Source: Cymodocea nodosa | Taxonomy: Eukaryota; Streptophyta; Magnoliopsida; Alismatales; Cymodoceaceae | Direction: 5' to 3' | Length of the DNA: 64,000 bases | Assembly (NCBI GenBank): GCA_036874045.1 | Contig: CM072342.1 | Span: 4,548,501-4,612,500 of the forward strand | In this document: positions 60,921 to 64,000 of the stretch, piece after piece | Layout: every line of letters begins with the position of its first letter | Numbering within the stretch: the first letter of the stretch is position 1 | Translations under genes and position numbers: made by a program | The notes under the pieces: model-generated | What the model was told of the DNA's origin: nothing | Seen by the model: only the letters and a program-made list of their open reading frames with translations | Databases searched by the model: none

Positions 60921-62097
60921 TGCCACTACCACCATAATATTGTCTGGTAGTTTCCCGTGAGAATTCTGCAAAAGTCATCCCATCTTTCAAGCGAGATGTT
61001 AAAGGAGGAACAATTTTAAGTATGTCCTGCTTCAGTGTATCAGAATCATCAGGTGCAAGAGCCTTGATACTGGAATCATTTTTCTTTTGATATCCACCAT
61101 TTTCACTAACACGGTTTGTTGTTGTTAATTCCTTCCCTAGAATTTCGGATGCACCAATGTGATCCGATGTATACAATACTTTGTTCCATGCTGGCTGCAT
61201 GAATACAACAAAAGTCTCTCTGCTGACATTTTCGGAACCATCAGGTCTGCCTACAGAATGGAGTGCAGAACGTAGCATACCTCTTGACAAGATATCAGCA
61301 GATTCCCCTATCTGAATAATGAAATCCTCAGATTCTGATTTTATAAATAATACTTTATTATTAGAAGCATCAAACAATTGCAAGTATGTATGTCCATCAG
61401 GAGAACTGCATTCACTCACAGAATAGTCTTTTGCATCTGTTTTCACCTCTTTGCTAGAAGATAGGAACATTGGAGTTGTAATAATAGTGAATATTCCGTA
61501 GTCGTAATGCCATTGTTGCCACAAGTCAGACTCCGAAGTCCTAGAATGCTTAGCTCTAGTAGCCTTTGGTTTTATATTTAACTGTTCTAGAAATTCTTCT
61601 GTAGCATGGGATCTGCTGGCTGGGTTTACTTCATCTCTCACCACAGACGAACCAGAAGGTAATGTTGAGTATAATAAAGATTCTGCCCTTTTTGATCCTT
61701 TCTTTCTCTTAGTGGATTCTTTAAGAAGATGATTATCAAGGATTGAATGGTAATGGATAAGTCTACCTTTTGCTGAGCATGACTCTAGTATGCCATGTTC
61801 AAGTTCTTGACCACCAATCACTTTATCACAGATCCGTGCAAGCCGCAGTCCAAGATCCATCATGCAAAATCCTAATTTCCGGAATGTGTCCCCCAACATC
61901 TCAAACTCATCATCATGAGACAAGCAACACCTGTTTGATTCCAATTCTTTATCCTTGATATGGGCATAATTCTGTGGTTCATGCTTAGACCCATTCAAAG
62001 TAGATTGATAATTCTCTGGAAGCTTCAACTGTAGAGCAAAAGAAGAGACAGTTCTATTTGGATTATTTAGTGGAACATCACTGCCTAACCCATGATC
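60904..62097 (-). CDS. 2-oxoglutarate/Fe(II)-dependent oxygenase-like protein, C-terminal exon
   Basis: A single 397-residue exon on minus, opened by the acceptor AACCTACAG|GATCATGGG (exon start 62097, phase 0) and ending at TAG 60904-60906. Upstream exons were not found before the right edge, so the gene is partial here. The exon holds KLGFCMMDLGLRLARICDK, GRLIHYHS, then QQWHYDYGIFTIIT with the iron-binding H-x-D (residues about 197 and 199 of the visible part), and the distal iron ligand in LRSALHSVGRP (about 281). It ends SRLKDGMTFAEFSRETT plus QYYGGSGMQSRR. This matches an uncharacterised plant branch of the isopenicillin-N-synthase-like superfamily. Substrate unknown. A Lys/Ser-rich insert (about 125-190) separates the front part from the jelly-roll core. 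Confidence 0.85.
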   Translation of the reverse strand, partial: DHGLGSDVPLNNPNRTVSSFALQLKLPENYQSTLNGSKHEPQNYAHIKDKELESNRCCLSHDDEFEMLGDTFRKLGFCMMDLGLRLARICDKVIGGQELEHGILESCSAKGRLIHYHSILDNHLLKESTKRKKGSKRAESLLYSTLPSGSSVVRDEVNPASRSHATEEFLEQLNIKPKATRAKHSRTSESDLWQQWHYDYGIFTIITTPMFLSSSKEVKTDAKDYSVSECSSPDGHTYLQLFDASNNKVLFIKSESEDFIIQIGESADILSRGMLRSALHSVGRPDGSENVSRETFVVFMQPAWNKVLYTSDHIGASEILGKELTTTNRVSENGGYQKKNDSSIKALAPDDSDTLKQDILKIVPPLTSRLKDGMTFAEFSRETTRQYYGGSGMQSRR

Positions 62098-63212
62098 CTG
62101 TAGGTTTTATTCACAATATTAAAAAATTAATACAGAAAGAAAGTTGGCTAATGGGATAAGCAAATTATTTTTCCTACAAAATAGTTGACTTATGTATTAG
62201 CAAATTATCATAGAAGATGCACACCCACCACCAAATACTCAATCCCATGAAAATTTCATGATTAAGCATGTTTAAGCAGAAGTAGTATTAAGATGGGTGA
62301 CCTCTTAAGAAGTTTCCATGTTGTTTTCCTAAATAAATAAATAAATAAAATTATCATGGAAGATCACTACCAGAAAAAAGAAAAATAATTGACCGTATAT
62401 TTTCTTTTATGCTATAAGAATGTGATCTACTGCATTATTATTGTACATTATTAGAAAAGAATATACCTTCTTTCCATAAGGCCATAAACTGGAGGACTTT
62501 ATCAAGGCAAGTTATGCGAAAGGAAATGGGTCTTCTTTACATGAAATCTGAACTGGAAATAAATTTGAGGATGTCAACTAGTGAAAAAGTATTGGATATA
62601 TTGGAAGATGTTTGGTGTTAGATTACTTAGATAGAGAAGATATGCAGTTTTTGAGCGGAAACTTGGTCTATAATAGCATGCATTGGGCATGCATCAATCA
62701 GATGCTCAGAAATATGAATTTGGAATGAAACGGAGAATGGAGATGGGTCATTATATTATTTACAAGATAGTCAATTTTGGTGAATGGCACCCTACCGGGT
62801 TCTTTCCTCTTTAGACAAAGGGAGCCATCGATCACCTTTTCATAACTACCAAAGAAGATTTGATTCAGTTATGTTTGATTTCTAAAAGTTACAGAAAGAT
62901 TCAGGTTTTCCGTCCAGAGAAACATTAAAAGTGTTACTTTAATACATAGATGACATCATAAGAGGCTGACATTGTCATAACTACTTTGAGGCTTTTCAGA
63001 TTTATTTCAGAACTGAGAATTAAAATGGCTAAATCGACAATTACAGACATATGTTGGGATGAATAATGTGTTTAAATGACAGAAAATCTGATGGGCAGTA
63101 AGGTAGGCTCCTTTATATTCACTTATCTTCGACTTCCTTTGGGACCAAGTGCACCTATAAGCAGGCCATAGGGACAGTTATTGATGGTTTTAAGAAAATA
63201 TTATCGGGTTGA
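62098..63212. other. Intron or upstream flank of the oxygenase-like gene
   Basis: Because the exon at 62097 starts in frame after a splice acceptor, this stretch should be intron. No minus-strand exon of the N-terminal oxygenase domain was recognised here. A short AAAT run lies at 62329-62348. No other features. Confidence 0.4.
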
Positions 63213-63376
63213 ACAAGCCCAGGTGTAATGGTAAAGTCACTCCATTGTCACCTAAAGACTGCAAATCGTAGGAAACAATCTCTTTATTTATGAAGGTAAG
63301 ACTGCATACAATGGAATCCTCTCCATATCCCAGTAACCTCATTGATGGAAGCCTCATGCACTGAGTTTTTCTTTTA
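63213..63376 (+). mobile_element. Au-type SINE (tRNA-derived), diverged
   Basis: The plus strand reads AGCCCAGGTGTAATGGTAAAG, then ACTCCATTGTCACC, GGTAAGACTGCATACAATGGA and, at the 3' end, TGCACTGAGTTTTTCTTTT. The order and wording match the plant Au SINE (consensus segments CCCAGGTGCAATGGTAAG, AAGGCTGCGTACAATAGACC and GCACCGGGCTGCCCTTT, recalled from the family). The internal B-box region is mutated. A minus open frame over it is a shadow. Confidence 0.75.
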
Positions 63377-63429
63377 ATAACAGACTTGTCTTTGGGTGGT
63401 AAAGTAATATTGTTGAAAACCGCACTTTC

Positions 63430-63970
63430 ACATCTACCCATTTTTTCGATCCAACTAAATTTTTGCCTAGTATTTCAACCATTTCTAAATATAATTTAAT
63501 GCTTCCCTCTTTTCTTAAAATAAGTGTTTGATATCAAAAGGTTGCAAGGTACAATAAAGTTTAAAATTGAATTTCCTTCTTCATTTTTATTACCAAAACA
63601 AAATCCCACATAGTTTCTTTCATATCCTCTACTTTCTTTACCACATTACCATTTAAATCCCCTCCAACAAAGAGATTTTCATTAGTAGGTACACCATGAA
63701 TTAAACCATCCAACTCTTCTCAAAATTTTTGTTTAGTAGTTTATCTTGAAGCTACTTGTAGAGCATTTACACTAATTATATTAACCATCTCATTTCCTAT
63801 TACAATTATCTTTTAAACATTTATCAACTAATTTCAATTTCATTCCTATGCTTATCTTTTCTTGTACAACATAAGCTAAAACTACCATCCTTAATTAACC
63901 TAAATTTTTCTTCTACCCATTTAGTTTCTTACAAGCATAATATGCTAATTTTCCTTCTTATCAATATACT
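63430..63970 (-). pseudogene. L1-type LINE endonuclease relic
   Basis: On minus, in broken frames, the sequence gives ETKWV, an NEIEIS segment, NIISVNALQVA, EELDGLIHGVPTNENLFVGG followed by DLNGNV. These are the order and motifs of the apurinic-endonuclease domain of plant L1 ORF2 (GDLNG is an active-site motif). Frameshifts and stops make it inactive. It continues past the right side of the SINE or out of the window; RT was not seen. Confidence 0.65.
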
Positions 63971-64000
63971 CACTAATTTCAAACTTTTATTAATCAAGGT

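Noticed and set aside
63190-63441. 83-residue minus frame
   Set aside because: It lies over the Au SINE and is a chance frame.
1-64000. CRISPR arrays, bacterial operons, rRNA
   Set aside because: Nothing of the kind is present. The repeats are microsatellites, LTRs and eukaryotic transposon relics, and the genes are spliced.

Overview
This is plant nuclear DNA, almost certainly from a flowering plant. It has GT-AG spliced genes of plant-specific families (an SDE3 helicase, a Raf-like CBC-type kinase, GPI-anchored lipid-transfer and EGF/notch-like proteins), Athila and Copia retrotransposons, an Au-type SINE and very AT-rich spacers. The 5' exons of several genes are GC-rich while their 3' parts are AT-rich. 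That gradient would suit a monocot, but it does not settle the lineage.

Layout. 1-1031 (+): last two exons of a GPI-anchored lipid-transfer protein. 2331-9534 (-): a complete SDE3-like RNA helicase whose last intron is 4.4 kb and holds a TRIM-like element. 10650-27600 (+): a 5'-truncated, heavily mutated Copia element, split by a 13.4-kb Athila-type Ty3/gypsy element (11653-25089, coding on minus) with an exact 5-bp target duplication. That element has pol in front of gag and a solo LTR of its own family inside gag. 29141-31457 (-): a six-exon Raf-like kinase. 32-42 kb: mostly repeat debris, including a second Copia relic and a pure 597-bp GTGTT array. 42362-43993 and 49750-51046 (-): two paralogous EGF/notch-like secreted proteins with a hAT transposase relic between them. 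51-60 kb: AT-rich repeats, including an array of about 42-bp hairpin units. 60904-62097 (-): the last exon of a 2-oxoglutarate/Fe(II)-oxygenase-like gene. Right end: an Au SINE and an L1-type endonuclease relic.

The host genes show no operon-like link to one another. SDE3 acts in RNA silencing, the kinase resembles regulators of stomatal CO2 and blue-light signalling, and the LTPG and notch-like proteins are secretory-pathway products.

Exon borders were read by eye from splice sites, codon phase and remembered family sequences. No search was run. The observations most worth checking are the pol-before-gag order of the Athila element, the GTGTT array, the loss of the GPI tail in one notch-like paralogue, and the single-base stop that cuts the SDE3 tail.
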